A stretch of 64,000 bases of DNA, taken from the NCBI RefSeq assembly GCF_009905605.1, contig NZ_JAAAKZ010000011.1, positions 1-64,000 of the forward strand. The letters run 5' to 3'. The notes under the pieces were generated by a model, which was given only the letters and a program-made list of their open reading frames with translations, did no database searches and was not told the DNA's origin. A program made the position numbers and the translations under genes. This document shows positions 17,621 through 25,724 of the stretch, one piece after another. Within the stretch, counting starts at the first letter, position 1. The number at the start of each line of letters is the position of its first letter. Source of the stretch: Runella sp. CRIBMP (GTDB lineage Bacteria > Bacteroidota > Bacteroidia > Cytophagales > Spirosomataceae).

Positions 17621-19006
17621 ATGAATACCATTATGGAACGCAGGCATTTTTTAAGTACGGCTTTGCTCAGTGCGGCAAACCCACTACTGCAATCATTTTC
17701 GGCACCGGATGCTCATACGGCAGCCGCTTTGCAAGAATCAGCCCGTGAAATCCCCGTTACGGGAGAATACGATGTCATTGTCTGCGGAGCAGGCCCGGCG
17801 GGCGTTTCCGCAGCAATTGAAGCAGGCCGAAACGGGGCAAAAACCCTTTTACTGGAAGTCCATGGGTGTTTGGGAGGTGTTTGGACATCGGGTAATCTGA
17901 CGTGGATTATTGATAACCAAAATAAACCCGGCCTCATGCGCGAAATCATGCAGGACTTGACCCAACGGGGCGGCAGTGCCACCATTTCGGGTGGAGACAG
18001 TTTTGGATTTGATGCCGAAGAAATGAAGGTATTGCTCGAAGAATATTGTCTGAAAGCCAACGTAACCGTTCGACTATTTACCCGTGTGGCAGCAACCGCC
18101 AAAAAAGACAACCGTCTGACCCACATTGTCACTGAATCTAAATCAGGACGGGAAGCCTGGGCGGGTAAAATCTTTATTGATTGCTCAGGCGACGGTGATT
18201 TGGCAGCACAGGCCGGCTGCAAATACGAATACGGCGGCAGCGACGGCGTTGGGCAGCCCATGAGTTTGTTATGTTTAGTGAGCGGCATTCACTACAATGA
18301 AATCAAGCCGTTTGTGCGAGATGCCGAAGACAGCAAAATAGGTACACCTTCTAAAAAAAGATTGGAAAATGAAATTATTCGAGGAGGAGTAAAACCTTCT
18401 TATACCCGTCCCGGCCTGTACCCCATTCGGGAAGATCTGTATATGTTGATGACCAACCACGAGTACGGATTTAACGGCACCGATGCCAATCAGGTTTCTT
18501 TGGCTACGCTGCGGGCGAGAGCCGAGTTGCACAAAATCGTGAATGGGCTACGTGGTTTGGGCGGCGTTTGGAAAAACCTGCGGATTGTGGCCACGGGGGA
18601 GCAGATAGGTGTTCGGGAGGGGCGTCGGATTCACGGGCTTTACACCGTTACCCGTAAAGATTTAATGGAAGGTGCCCGCCAACACGATGCCGTGTGTCGG
18701 GTCAATATGGGCGTAGATGTTCATTCCGTCAAGAAAGATGATGAATCCAAAGGCAGTTACAGTCGTGGGGTAAAATTGTTGCCTTATGATATTCCGATGC
18801 GGGCATTGATTGCTTCTGACGTACAGGGGCTGATGATGGCAGGGCGGTGCATCAGCGGCGATTTTATTGCCCATTCCAGCTATCGAGTAACGGGCAACGC
18901 CGTGCCGATGGGACAGGCGGCAGGAAGAGTAGGGGCGATTGCCGCCTTATCGAATAGGCTTCCACAAGAGGTAAAATGGGAAGAAGTAAAATGGCAGGTT
19001 GAATAA
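17621..19006 (+). CDS. FAD-dependent oxidoreductase with Tat-type leader, pair 1 small member
   Basis: The 461-residue protein begins with a twin-arginine-like leader (ERRHFLSTALLSA near residues 6-18), so it is probably exported folded with its flavin. The FAD site VIVCGAGPAGVSAAIEAG carries the full GxGxxG, followed by GCLGGVWTSGNL. A second FAD string (KIFIDCSGDGDLAAQAG) and a C-terminal MMAGRCISGDFIAHSSYRVTGNA motif complete the fold. It belongs to the same broad FAD_oxidored family as the preceding gene but is shorter and lacks its C-terminal extension. Substrate unknown. It lies 17 bases after the large member and 9 bases before the second copy of the pair, so all four are probably one transcript. 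Confidence 0.84.
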   Translation: MNTIMERRHFLSTALLSAANPLLQSFSAPDAHTAAALQESAREIPVTGEYDVIVCGAGPAGVSAAIEAGRNGAKTLLLEVHGCLGGVWTSGNLTWIIDNQNKPGLMREIMQDLTQRGGSATISGGDSFGFDAEEMKVLLEEYCLKANVTVRLFTRVAATAKKDNRLTHIVTESKSGREAWAGKIFIDCSGDGDLAAQAGCKYEYGGSDGVGQPMSLLCLVSGIHYNEIKPFVRDAEDSKIGTPSKKRLENEIIRGGVKPSYTRPGLYPIREDLYMLMTNHEYGFNGTDANQVSLATLRARAELHKIVNGLRGLGGVWKNLRIVATGEQIGVREGRRIHGLYTVTRKDLMEGARQHDAVCRVNMGVDVHSVKKDDESKGSYSRGVKLLPYDIPMRALIASDVQGLMMAGRCISGDFIAHSSYRVTGNAVPMGQAAGRVGAIAALSNRLPQEVKWEEVKWQVE

Positions 19007-19015
19007 AAATAAAGC

Positions 19016-20902
19016 ATGATAAATTTACGCATAATAATCGTTTTATTGTTAACAATAGGTACTTGGGCGAAAGCCCAAACCAAAACCGACGTTGTCATTT
19101 ACGGGGCCACGCCCTCGGGTATTTTTGCCGCCATCAATACCGCCCGTCAGGGGCACAGTGTGGCTTTGGTGGAAGAATACAAACACATCGGCGGGCTGAT
19201 GTCGGGCGGACTGTCATTTACTGATTTCATCTCACAGGAAGCATTAAGTGGTACTTTTAATGAATATCGATTCAGGGCATTGGCCTATTATGAAAAAAGG
19301 TACGGCAAAAACTCCAGGCAGGTAAAAGAGTGCTATTTCGGCGTGAATGCCGAGCCGCACGTAACCGAATTGATTTTCGGGCAAATGTTGACAGAACTGC
19401 CACTGATAAAAGTATATACTCAACACCGAATCACCAGGGCTTTTGTTATAAAAAACAAGCGGGGTGAATCAAAAATACAATCGGCAACTTTTATTAATTT
19501 GTTTGATAAAAAGCCGATTGCAATTTCAGGTAAAGTCTTTATTGATGCTACCTACGAAGGGGATCTGGCCGTAGCGGCAGGAGCGGAATACCGGGTCGGC
19601 AGGGAGTCACGACATGAGTTTTGCGAACGCTTTGCGGGGCATATTTTCTCGAAAGGCGGACAGATTCTGACGGGCGGTACGGGTGAAGGCGACAAAAAAG
19701 TGCAGGCCTACAATTTCCGCATCATCATGACTGATTCGGTCGAAAACAGCCGAAAAGTGGAAATGCCCCAAAACTATAACCGTGAAAAGTATTTACCGAT
19801 TTCCCAAGTATTTAAAAGCGGAAAAGTAAAGCAAATTTTTACTCAAAGTGCCGAAGGGATTTTACGGGTGCAGCCCATCGCCAACCGCAAGGCCGACATC
19901 AACGACATCAAAAATGCCCCCGTGCGTATGTCGTCGTTGGGGAAAAATTATGAATATCCCGACGGAAGTACCGAAGTTCGTTCACGTATCATTCAGGAGC
20001 ACCGCGAACATATTTTGGGCATGATTTACTTTCTACAAAATGATGAAAGTATTCCTCCTGACATTCGCAGAGAAGCGCAAATTTGGGGATTGGCCAAAGA
20101 TGAATTTACGGATACTGACGGGGCGGCCCCCCGCAATTTCCCGTATCGTCTTTACATCCGCGAAGCTCGTCGGATCATGGGTGACGTGGTTTTTACCGAA
20201 AAAGATACCTATCAGGCACCTAACTCCATTCGTTCCGTATTAAATCCAAATACGGTGGCCATTTGTGATTACGCCCTCAATTGTCACGGAGTTTCGGCCC
20301 CTGGGCCTGTCTATGCAGACATGACCGAAGGAGATTTTAACTTTGTCCCGCAGCCTTTTCAGATTCCTTACGGGGTGATGTTGCCTAAGAAATTTGAGAA
20401 CTTACTCGTGCCCGTAGCTGTTTCGTCGAGTCACGTCGGTTTTTGCGGAATCCGTTTAGAACCCACCTGGTCGGCATTGGGGCAGGCGGCAGGATTGGCC
20501 GCGCATTTGAGTATCAAAAACGGCGTGAAGGTAACCGCAGTAAAAGTACAGGAATTACAATCCCTGTTGTTGAAAAACAAGGCTAAAATCATCTACGTGA
20601 GTGATGTGGACGCCGATTCGCCCTATTTTGAAGCCGTTCAATATTTTGGGGCAAAAGGTTTCTTTCACGAGTTGTACCCGCTGGAACAGGTTCAAATCAA
20701 GCCTCGGACTGTCCATAAATTGCAATACATGGATGCCATAGACTACCATAACCTTGAATCGGAGAAAGTACTGGAAGAGATATTGGCCCTGCATTGGATC
20801 AGGAAACTGCCGGATGGTCAACAAGCCGATGCGAAGAAATTATACCAATCAAAACTCTGGAAAAGGGGCGAATTTTTGAACAACCTTTACCTTAAAAAAT
20901 AA
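19016..20902 (+). CDS. Secreted FAD-dependent oxidoreductase, pair 2 large member
   Basis: The 628-residue paralogue of the gene at 15741 has the same order of parts: signal peptide ending near AKAQ (residue 21), VVIYGATPSGIFAAINTA, HIGGLMSGGLSFTDF, GKVFIDATYEGDLAVAAG, LEPTWSALGQAAGLAAHLSI, and a C-terminal tail ending RGEFLNNLYLK. It shares with its paralogue the Thr in place of the central Gly of the dinucleotide motif. It starts 9 bases after the previous stop. The divergence between the copies suggests an old duplication with separate substrates or steps rather than a recent amplification. Confidence 0.85.
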   Translation: MINLRIIIVLLLTIGTWAKAQTKTDVVIYGATPSGIFAAINTARQGHSVALVEEYKHIGGLMSGGLSFTDFISQEALSGTFNEYRFRALAYYEKRYGKNSRQVKECYFGVNAEPHVTELIFGQMLTELPLIKVYTQHRITRAFVIKNKRGESKIQSATFINLFDKKPIAISGKVFIDATYEGDLAVAAGAEYRVGRESRHEFCERFAGHIFSKGGQILTGGTGEGDKKVQAYNFRIIMTDSVENSRKVEMPQNYNREKYLPISQVFKSGKVKQIFTQSAEGILRVQPIANRKADINDIKNAPVRMSSLGKNYEYPDGSTEVRSRIIQEHREHILGMIYFLQNDESIPPDIRREAQIWGLAKDEFTDTDGAAPRNFPYRLYIREARRIMGDVVFTEKDTYQAPNSIRSVLNPNTVAICDYALNCHGVSAPGPVYADMTEGDFNFVPQPFQIPYGVMLPKKFENLLVPVAVSSSHVGFCGIRLEPTWSALGQAAGLAAHLSIKNGVKVTAVKVQELQSLLLKNKAKIIYVSDVDADSPYFEAVQYFGAKGFFHELYPLEQVQIKPRTVHKLQYMDAIDYHNLESEKVLEEILALHWIRKLPDGQQADAKKLYQSKLWKRGEFLNNLYLKK

Positions 20903-20910
20903 CGATACCC

Positions 20911-22305
20911 ATGCTAAAAAGAAGAGATTTTCTGAAAACGGGGGCTTTATCGGCTTTCGCTCCCATGTCAACGTTGGAAGCGGGCAACTTAAAAAAAGAT
21001 GCACAAACATTTCAGGAACCCAAGCGTGATTTACCCGTCGTAAAAGAAACCGACGTAATTGTCTGCGGCGGCGGGCCGGCCGGAATCGGTGCGGCGTTGA
21101 GTGCAGCTCGAAGCGGGGCCAAAACCACTTTGATAGAAGTTCACGGATGTTTGGGCGGGGTCTGGACGGCGAGTCTGTTGAGTAACATCATTGATCATGA
21201 AGGCAAGCCTGGCATCATGAAAGAGATCATTGACCGCTTGGATGCTACCGATGCCCAATATACAGCCAAGAAATACGATGCCGAACGAATGAAATGGACA
21301 CTCGAACAGCTGTGCTGGGAAGCGGGAGTGGAGGTTCGCCTGCACACCCGCGTCACGGCTGCTTACAAAGGCAAAAACAATACAATCGATTACATCGCCA
21401 CCGAGAGTTTTTCGGGCAGGGAAGCCTGGAAAGCGAAGGTATTTATTGATACTACGGGCAACGGAGAACTTGCGGCCCGGGCCGGCTGCGGGTTTGAAAT
21501 GGGTGAACCCCAAACGGGCAGAGTCCAGCCCATGTCATTGATGGTCATTTTGAGCGGTTTAAACGAAGATGATCTGGTAAAGGCGGGTTATATTAAAGGC
21601 TACGGCAAAGACGGTTCTCCTTCAGAAACGGGCAAGAAAAAATTGCACGCTGAAATTCAAAAAACAGGGATTGATGCCAGTTATTCCATGCCCTCCTTTT
21701 TCTCCATCCGTCCCGATATGGTGGCCCTGATGGTCAATCACCAGTACGGCGTATCGGCCACGGATGCAGGGGCGGTTTCACAGGCGACCGTGGAAGCCCG
21801 TAACGAAGTCAATAAAATCATTGACGGACTGCGAAAGTCGGGAGGCATGTGGTCGAATGTTCGGATTGTGACCACCGCCGCCCAAATCGGTATCCGGGAA
21901 GGACGCCGCATTCACGGACTCTATACCCTGACCAAAGAGGATCTGATGCGGGGAGCTACCTTTGAAGACGGTGTGTGCACGGTCAGGTTCGTGGTGGATA
22001 TTCACTCGCTGGTTAAAGGTGAAGGCGGCGGTTACGGCAGTGGCGGAGTAAAAATGAAGCCTTACCAAATTCCGTTGCGCTCATTGATTGCCAAAGATGT
22101 GAATAACCTGATGATGGCCGGTCGGTGCATCAGCGGTGATTTTTACGCCCACGCGAGTTACAGGGTCACGGGAAATGCCGTTCCCATGGGCGAGGCTGCC
22201 GGGAAAGTAGCCGCCAAAGCGGCCCTGAGCCATCGGTTACCCAAAGACGTGCAATGGCAGGAGGTGTATGGTCTTCAAATGAATAAAAAACACAAAACTC
22301 ACTAA
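20911..22305 (+). CDS. FAD-dependent oxidoreductase with Tat-type leader, pair 2 small member
   Basis: The 464-residue paralogue of the gene at 17621 has a twin-arginine leader KRRDFLKTGALSA (residues 3-15), VIVCGGGPAGIGAALSAARSG, GCLGGVWTASLLSNI, VFIDTTGNGELAARAG, and a MMAGRCISGDFYAHASYRVTGNAVP signature in two adjoining blocks near the C-terminus. It should act in the periplasm. It starts 8 bases after the large member of its pair. The repeating order large-small-large-small argues that each small member works with the large one before it. Confidence 0.84.
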   Translation: MLKRRDFLKTGALSAFAPMSTLEAGNLKKDAQTFQEPKRDLPVVKETDVIVCGGGPAGIGAALSAARSGAKTTLIEVHGCLGGVWTASLLSNIIDHEGKPGIMKEIIDRLDATDAQYTAKKYDAERMKWTLEQLCWEAGVEVRLHTRVTAAYKGKNNTIDYIATESFSGREAWKAKVFIDTTGNGELAARAGCGFEMGEPQTGRVQPMSLMVILSGLNEDDLVKAGYIKGYGKDGSPSETGKKKLHAEIQKTGIDASYSMPSFFSIRPDMVALMVNHQYGVSATDAGAVSQATVEARNEVNKIIDGLRKSGGMWSNVRIVTTAAQIGIREGRRIHGLYTLTKEDLMRGATFEDGVCTVRFVVDIHSLVKGEGGGYGSGGVKMKPYQIPLRSLIAKDVNNLMMAGRCISGDFYAHASYRVTGNAVPMGEAAGKVAAKAALSHRLPKDVQWQEVYGLQMNKKHKTH

Positions 22306-22381
22306 GGGTTTTTGCCCCGATGTACGTCCTGTATAAACGGAGGATTCCGTACGGATGTTTTTTTCAGTAAACTCAATTCAA

Positions 22382-23623
22382 ATGCATAACACGTTAACCC
22401 AAAAAACCACTCTCCAACATTTATTGAGTATCCCCGTCATTGTTGCCGCGTTAGGCTATTTTGTAGATATTTATGATTTACTGCTTTTCGGCATCGTGCG
22501 CATTCCCAGCCTGGAATCCATGGGGCTGTCGGCCGCCGAAGTTTCCACCACGGGGGCCTCCATCCTCAATTGGCAAATGACGGGTCTTTTGCTGGGCGGC
22601 ATCCTGTGGGGCGTGCTGGGCGATAAAAAAGGACGTTTGTCGGTACTGTTCGGCTCTATCCTTACCTATTCCATTGCCAACATTGCCTGCGGCTTTGTGC
22701 AATCGCCGGATATGTACAAAATACTTCGTTTTGTAGCGGGCATCGGTCTGGCCGGCGAATTGGGTGCGGGCATCACGTTGGTTTCAGAAATATTGCCTAA
22801 ACAACTTCGGGCCATCGGGACCTCTTTGGTAGCTGGCGTCGGCCTGTTAGGCGCTGTGGCTGCGTATTTTACGGTCGAGTTTTTTGATTGGCGAACTGCC
22901 TATTTCATCGGCGGGGGCATGGGCATCACGCTGTTGCTGCTGAGGCTGGGGGTGTTTGAATCGGGGGCCTTTGAAGCCATCAAATCGCAGAAACGGGTTG
23001 AAAAGGGCAACTTTTTTTCGCTGTTTACCAGGCGCGAGCGGTTGATAAGATACCTGAAATGTGTCGGCATGGGCCTTCCCACGTGGTTTGTGATCGGCAT
23101 CCTGGCTACCTTCAGCAATGAATTCGGCAAAGCGTTGAATATCTCTGAGCCAATCCTGCCGGGCCTTTCGATCATGTGGTGCTACATCGGCCTGTCGGCG
23201 GGCGATCTGGCAAGCGGTTTTTTAAGTCACGGTCTGCGTTCCCGCAAAAAAGCGGTGCTGTATCTGATGTTGTTTACAGCGGTCTTTACGGGGGTATATC
23301 TTTACGGAGGAGTTCAAACACCATCAATGCTTTATGGACTTACCGTGCTGCTGGGGTTTGGCATTGGCTATTGGGCCATGTTTGTGACCATCGGAGCAGA
23401 GCAATTCGGCACGAACCTTCGGGCCACGGCGGCCACGACCATTCCCAATATGGTACGGGGTACGGTGGTGTTGATGACTACGCTGTTCGGTTATTTCAAA
23501 AGCGGGTTCAGCGTAATTGACTCTGGTGCTTTGGTAGGAGCACTATGTTTTATGATCGGACTTTACTGCACGCTGACCATTGCCGAAACCCACGATAAAG
23601 ATCTGGACTTTCTGGAAAAATAG
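22382..23623 (+). CDS. MFS transporter (MHS/aromatic-acid or niacin-type)
   Basis: This is a 413-residue major facilitator with twelve hydrophobic segments. The start loop FVDIYDLLLFGIV is typical of metabolite:proton symporters, and the cytoplasmic loop GVLGDKKGRLSVLFGS (D-K-K-G-R) lies after segment 2. An ATG at 22355 in the same frame would add nine residues; the ATG at 22382 gives the more usual short cytoplasmic start. It follows the four FAD oxidoreductase genes by about 75 bases and ends in a good terminator, so it probably imports the product formed by those enzymes (inference). The substrate type of this family (carboxylates, aromatic acids) hints at an acidic product. Confidence 0.82.
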   Translation: MHNTLTQKTTLQHLLSIPVIVAALGYFVDIYDLLLFGIVRIPSLESMGLSAAEVSTTGASILNWQMTGLLLGGILWGVLGDKKGRLSVLFGSILTYSIANIACGFVQSPDMYKILRFVAGIGLAGELGAGITLVSEILPKQLRAIGTSLVAGVGLLGAVAAYFTVEFFDWRTAYFIGGGMGITLLLLRLGVFESGAFEAIKSQKRVEKGNFFSLFTRRERLIRYLKCVGMGLPTWFVIGILATFSNEFGKALNISEPILPGLSIMWCYIGLSAGDLASGFLSHGLRSRKKAVLYLMLFTAVFTGVYLYGGVQTPSMLYGLTVLLGFGIGYWAMFVTIGAEQFGTNLRATAATTIPNMVRGTVVLMTTLFGYFKSGFSVIDSGALVGALCFMIGLYCTLTIAETHDKDLDFLEK

Positions 23624-23647
23624 TAGATAGGTTAAATGAACGACATT

Positions 23648-23675
23648 AACCCCTGCCGGGCTTCCGCCAGGGGTT
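23648..23675 (+). terminator. Terminator after the MFS gene
   Basis: AACCCCTG and CAGGGGTT pair around a 12-base GC-rich loop, followed by TCTTATTTT. It ends the FAD oxidoreductase/MFS transcript. Confidence 0.75.
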
Positions 23676-23725
23676 TCTTATTTTGTTGGCCAGTTTAGGG
23701 GTTTTTACATGAAAAAAACAATTTA

Positions 23726-23758
23726 TTTGTAGAATAAATCAATAAGTGTCTATTTTTG
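23726..23758 (+). promoter_or_regulatory. Promoter of sigma factor gene 2 (TTTG-N21-TATTTTTG)
   Basis: TTTG at 23726-23729 and TATTTTTG at 23751-23758, 21 bases apart, fit the Bacteroidota -33/-7 consensus well. The start of transcription would be near 23765, which places the in-frame GTG at 23746 outside the mRNA and favours a TTG start at 23785. Confidence 0.6.
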
Positions 23759-23784
23759 GGTTGATTCTAAACGCGTCACGGCAA

Positions 23785-24381
23785 TTGATAACTACCCAAA
23801 ATGATATACAGCTTTGGCAGGCCTTCAAAAAAGGAGATCGTGAAGCGTTTGCGGAGTTATACAATCGGCACATTGAAGATTTACTCAGTTATGGTTACCG
23901 GGTTACTTCTGACCGGCAACTTATCAGGGACAGTGTACAGGATCTTTTCCTGCATCTGTGGCGAACCCGCGAAAATCTGGCGGAAACAGATTCCGTGCGT
24001 TTTTATTTATACCGTTCATTGCGAAACAGAATTGTTCGTAACAGTGAAAAAAATAATCATGTTGCCATCGACTCCGCCCATCTGTTTGAAAATATCATTG
24101 GAGAATTGTCATCTGAAGATGATCTGATTGCTGGAGAGCAATTGACTGAGCGCCATTTACGACTTAAACTGGCGATTCAGCAACTGCCTAAACGTCAACA
24201 GGAAATCATACAGTTGCGTTATTATCATGATTTCAGTTTTGAGGAAATCTCCGAAATGATGCATATCAATCAGCAATCGGTCAGAAATCTGTTGCACAAA
24301 GCCATTACCGAACTTCGGCATTATTTTACAACATTATGGTGGTTTCTGTTACCCTTCACGGCATTATTCAAAAAAAATTAA
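23785..24381 (+). CDS. ECF RNA polymerase sigma factor (FecI-like), module 2
   Basis: The protein of about 198 residues has region 2 (SVQDLFLHLWRTRENL) and region 4 with a helix-turn-helix (FEEISEMMHINQQSVRNLLHKA). Starting at the TTG at 23785 gives MITTQNDIQLWQAFKKGDREAF, in which the conserved LWQAFKKGD block sits at the usual distance from the N-terminus. The longer GTG start at 23746 would lie upstream of the predicted start of transcription. It is followed by fecR, susC with STN, and susD, the same order as module 1. The two sigma factors are clearly related but differ enough to expect separate promoters. Confidence 0.87.
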   Translation: MITTQNDIQLWQAFKKGDREAFAELYNRHIEDLLSYGYRVTSDRQLIRDSVQDLFLHLWRTRENLAETDSVRFYLYRSLRNRIVRNSEKNNHVAIDSAHLFENIIGELSSEDDLIAGEQLTERHLRLKLAIQQLPKRQQEIIQLRYYHDFSFEEISEMMHINQQSVRNLLHKAITELRHYFTTLWWFLLPFTALFKKN

Positions 24382-24447
24382 AAAAAATTCAATTAAAAAG
24401 GGTACAAAACATAAGTCAGCCGGTTTAGGGGGTAGAATGGCTTGATT

Positions 24448-25539
24448 ATGACAAAATCATACGAAAACTACACCCTCGAAGAATTCATCACAGATGATGA
24501 TTTTATCCAATGGGCCAAATATCCGACACCCGCTGCTGACGTTTTTTGGCAGAACTATCTAGAAAAATATCCCGAACAGAGTCGGGTGGTTCATCATGCC
24601 AGGTCGGCGGTGCAGCAGTTGGCGTTGGTTTCCGGTCAAAAAGCTCCTGTGGAGGAAACTCCGGGTATTTGGATGACCATTGAGGAGAACCTAAACGATT
24701 CAAGTAAACGTATATATATAGGCGTTAATTCATATTGGCGGTACATAGCTGCGGCTGCCTGTGTGCTGTTTGTGTTGGGCATTGGGTATTGGGTGACGAA
24801 AGAATCTTCTCAGCAGACCAACGCAGTGTACCAGCAATTGGTGGCCCAAACCCGCCTGCCCCTTAGAGAGGTGGTGAACAACGCCGAAACGAGCCTCAAA
24901 GTAAAGATGCCCGACGGCAGTACGGTTATGCTGGAACCCAGCAGCCGAATAAGTTATAACGAGTCATTTTCGGGACCGCTTCGCGAAATTTATTTATCGG
25001 GTGAAGCGTTCTTTGATGTCATGAAAAACCCCGAAAAACCGTGTATGGTCTATGCCAACGGGTTGGTAACCAAGGTGCTGGGAACCAGCTTTCTGATTCG
25101 GGCCAACGAACGGGAAAAACAGGTGATCGTACAGGTAAAAACTGGTAGGGTTTCCGTATTTGCCGGTAGTGTCGCTCGGAATCAGGACCCTGAAACGAAG
25201 GGAATTGTGTTAACGCCTAATCAACGGGTGACATTCGGTAAAGAAGACGAGCGTTTGACGCGTTCATTGGTGGAAAAACCGTCGGTGATTTTGACAACGG
25301 AAGAATTGCGGCATCTGTCATTTGAGAATGCACCCGTTAATGACATATTTGCCGCACTTAAAAAAGCCTATGGCGTTGATATTGTTTACGATGAAGAGGT
25401 GATGGTCAGGTGCCGCCTAACCACCTCGCTGACCGATGAAACTCTTTTTGAAAAGCTTGATATTATCTGCGAAGGCATTGAGGCTACTTATAAGGTAGTT
25501 GATGCTCAGGTGATTATATCAGGAAAGGGCTGTAATTGA
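24448..25539 (+). CDS. FecR-family anti-sigma factor, module 2
   Basis: The 363-residue protein starts at the ATG at 24448 (MTKSYENYTLEEFI). A cytoplasmic segment of about 90 residues precedes one membrane segment (YIAAAACVLFVLGIGYW, near 98-114). The periplasmic FecR domain follows (KVKMPDGSTVMLEPSSRISY, IYLSGEAFFDVMKNPEKP, TKVLGTSFLIRA), and then a C-terminal domain ending AQVIISGKGCN. The final GKGC is shared with the FecR of module 1. It should sequester sigma factor 2 and receive the signal from the STN domain of the following SusC. Confidence 0.9.
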   Translation: MTKSYENYTLEEFITDDDFIQWAKYPTPAADVFWQNYLEKYPEQSRVVHHARSAVQQLALVSGQKAPVEETPGIWMTIEENLNDSSKRIYIGVNSYWRYIAAAACVLFVLGIGYWVTKESSQQTNAVYQQLVAQTRLPLREVVNNAETSLKVKMPDGSTVMLEPSSRISYNESFSGPLREIYLSGEAFFDVMKNPEKPCMVYANGLVTKVLGTSFLIRANEREKQVIVQVKTGRVSVFAGSVARNQDPETKGIVLTPNQRVTFGKEDERLTRSLVEKPSVILTTEELRHLSFENAPVNDIFAALKKAYGVDIVYDEEVMVRCRLTTSLTDETLFEKLDIICEGIEATYKVVDAQVIISGKGCN

Positions 25540-25596
25540 TTCTTAAAACGCAAACCATCTGAAATGATTCAAAAAAGAACCTGATCTTACAAAGAA

Positions 25597-25625
25597 AGCC
25601 GATAACGATTCCGGCGTTATCGGCT
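25597..25625 (+). terminator. Hairpin after fecR 2
   Basis: AGCCGATAACG and CGTTATCGGCT are a perfect 11-bp stem with a 7-base loop, 58 bases after the fecR stop. It is the positional counterpart of the stem at 10651. No T-run follows directly. Confidence 0.55.
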
Positions 25626-25655
25626 CCAAATTTCCTTCATGGTTCTTATGAACCG

Positions 25656-25675
25656 CATCCGATTTCCGGCGGATG
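25656..25675 (+). promoter_or_regulatory. Hairpin in the susC 2 leader
   Basis: CATCCG and CGGATG pair across an 8-base loop 50 bases before the susC start; a second small stem GGTTC/GAACC is at 25641-25654. Position matches the palindrome 47 bases before susC 1. Confidence 0.35.
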
Positions 25676-25724
25676 TGAAGGGTAGTTTTTTGCTTCTTCT
25701 AATCACAAAAACCTCTGTAAATCA

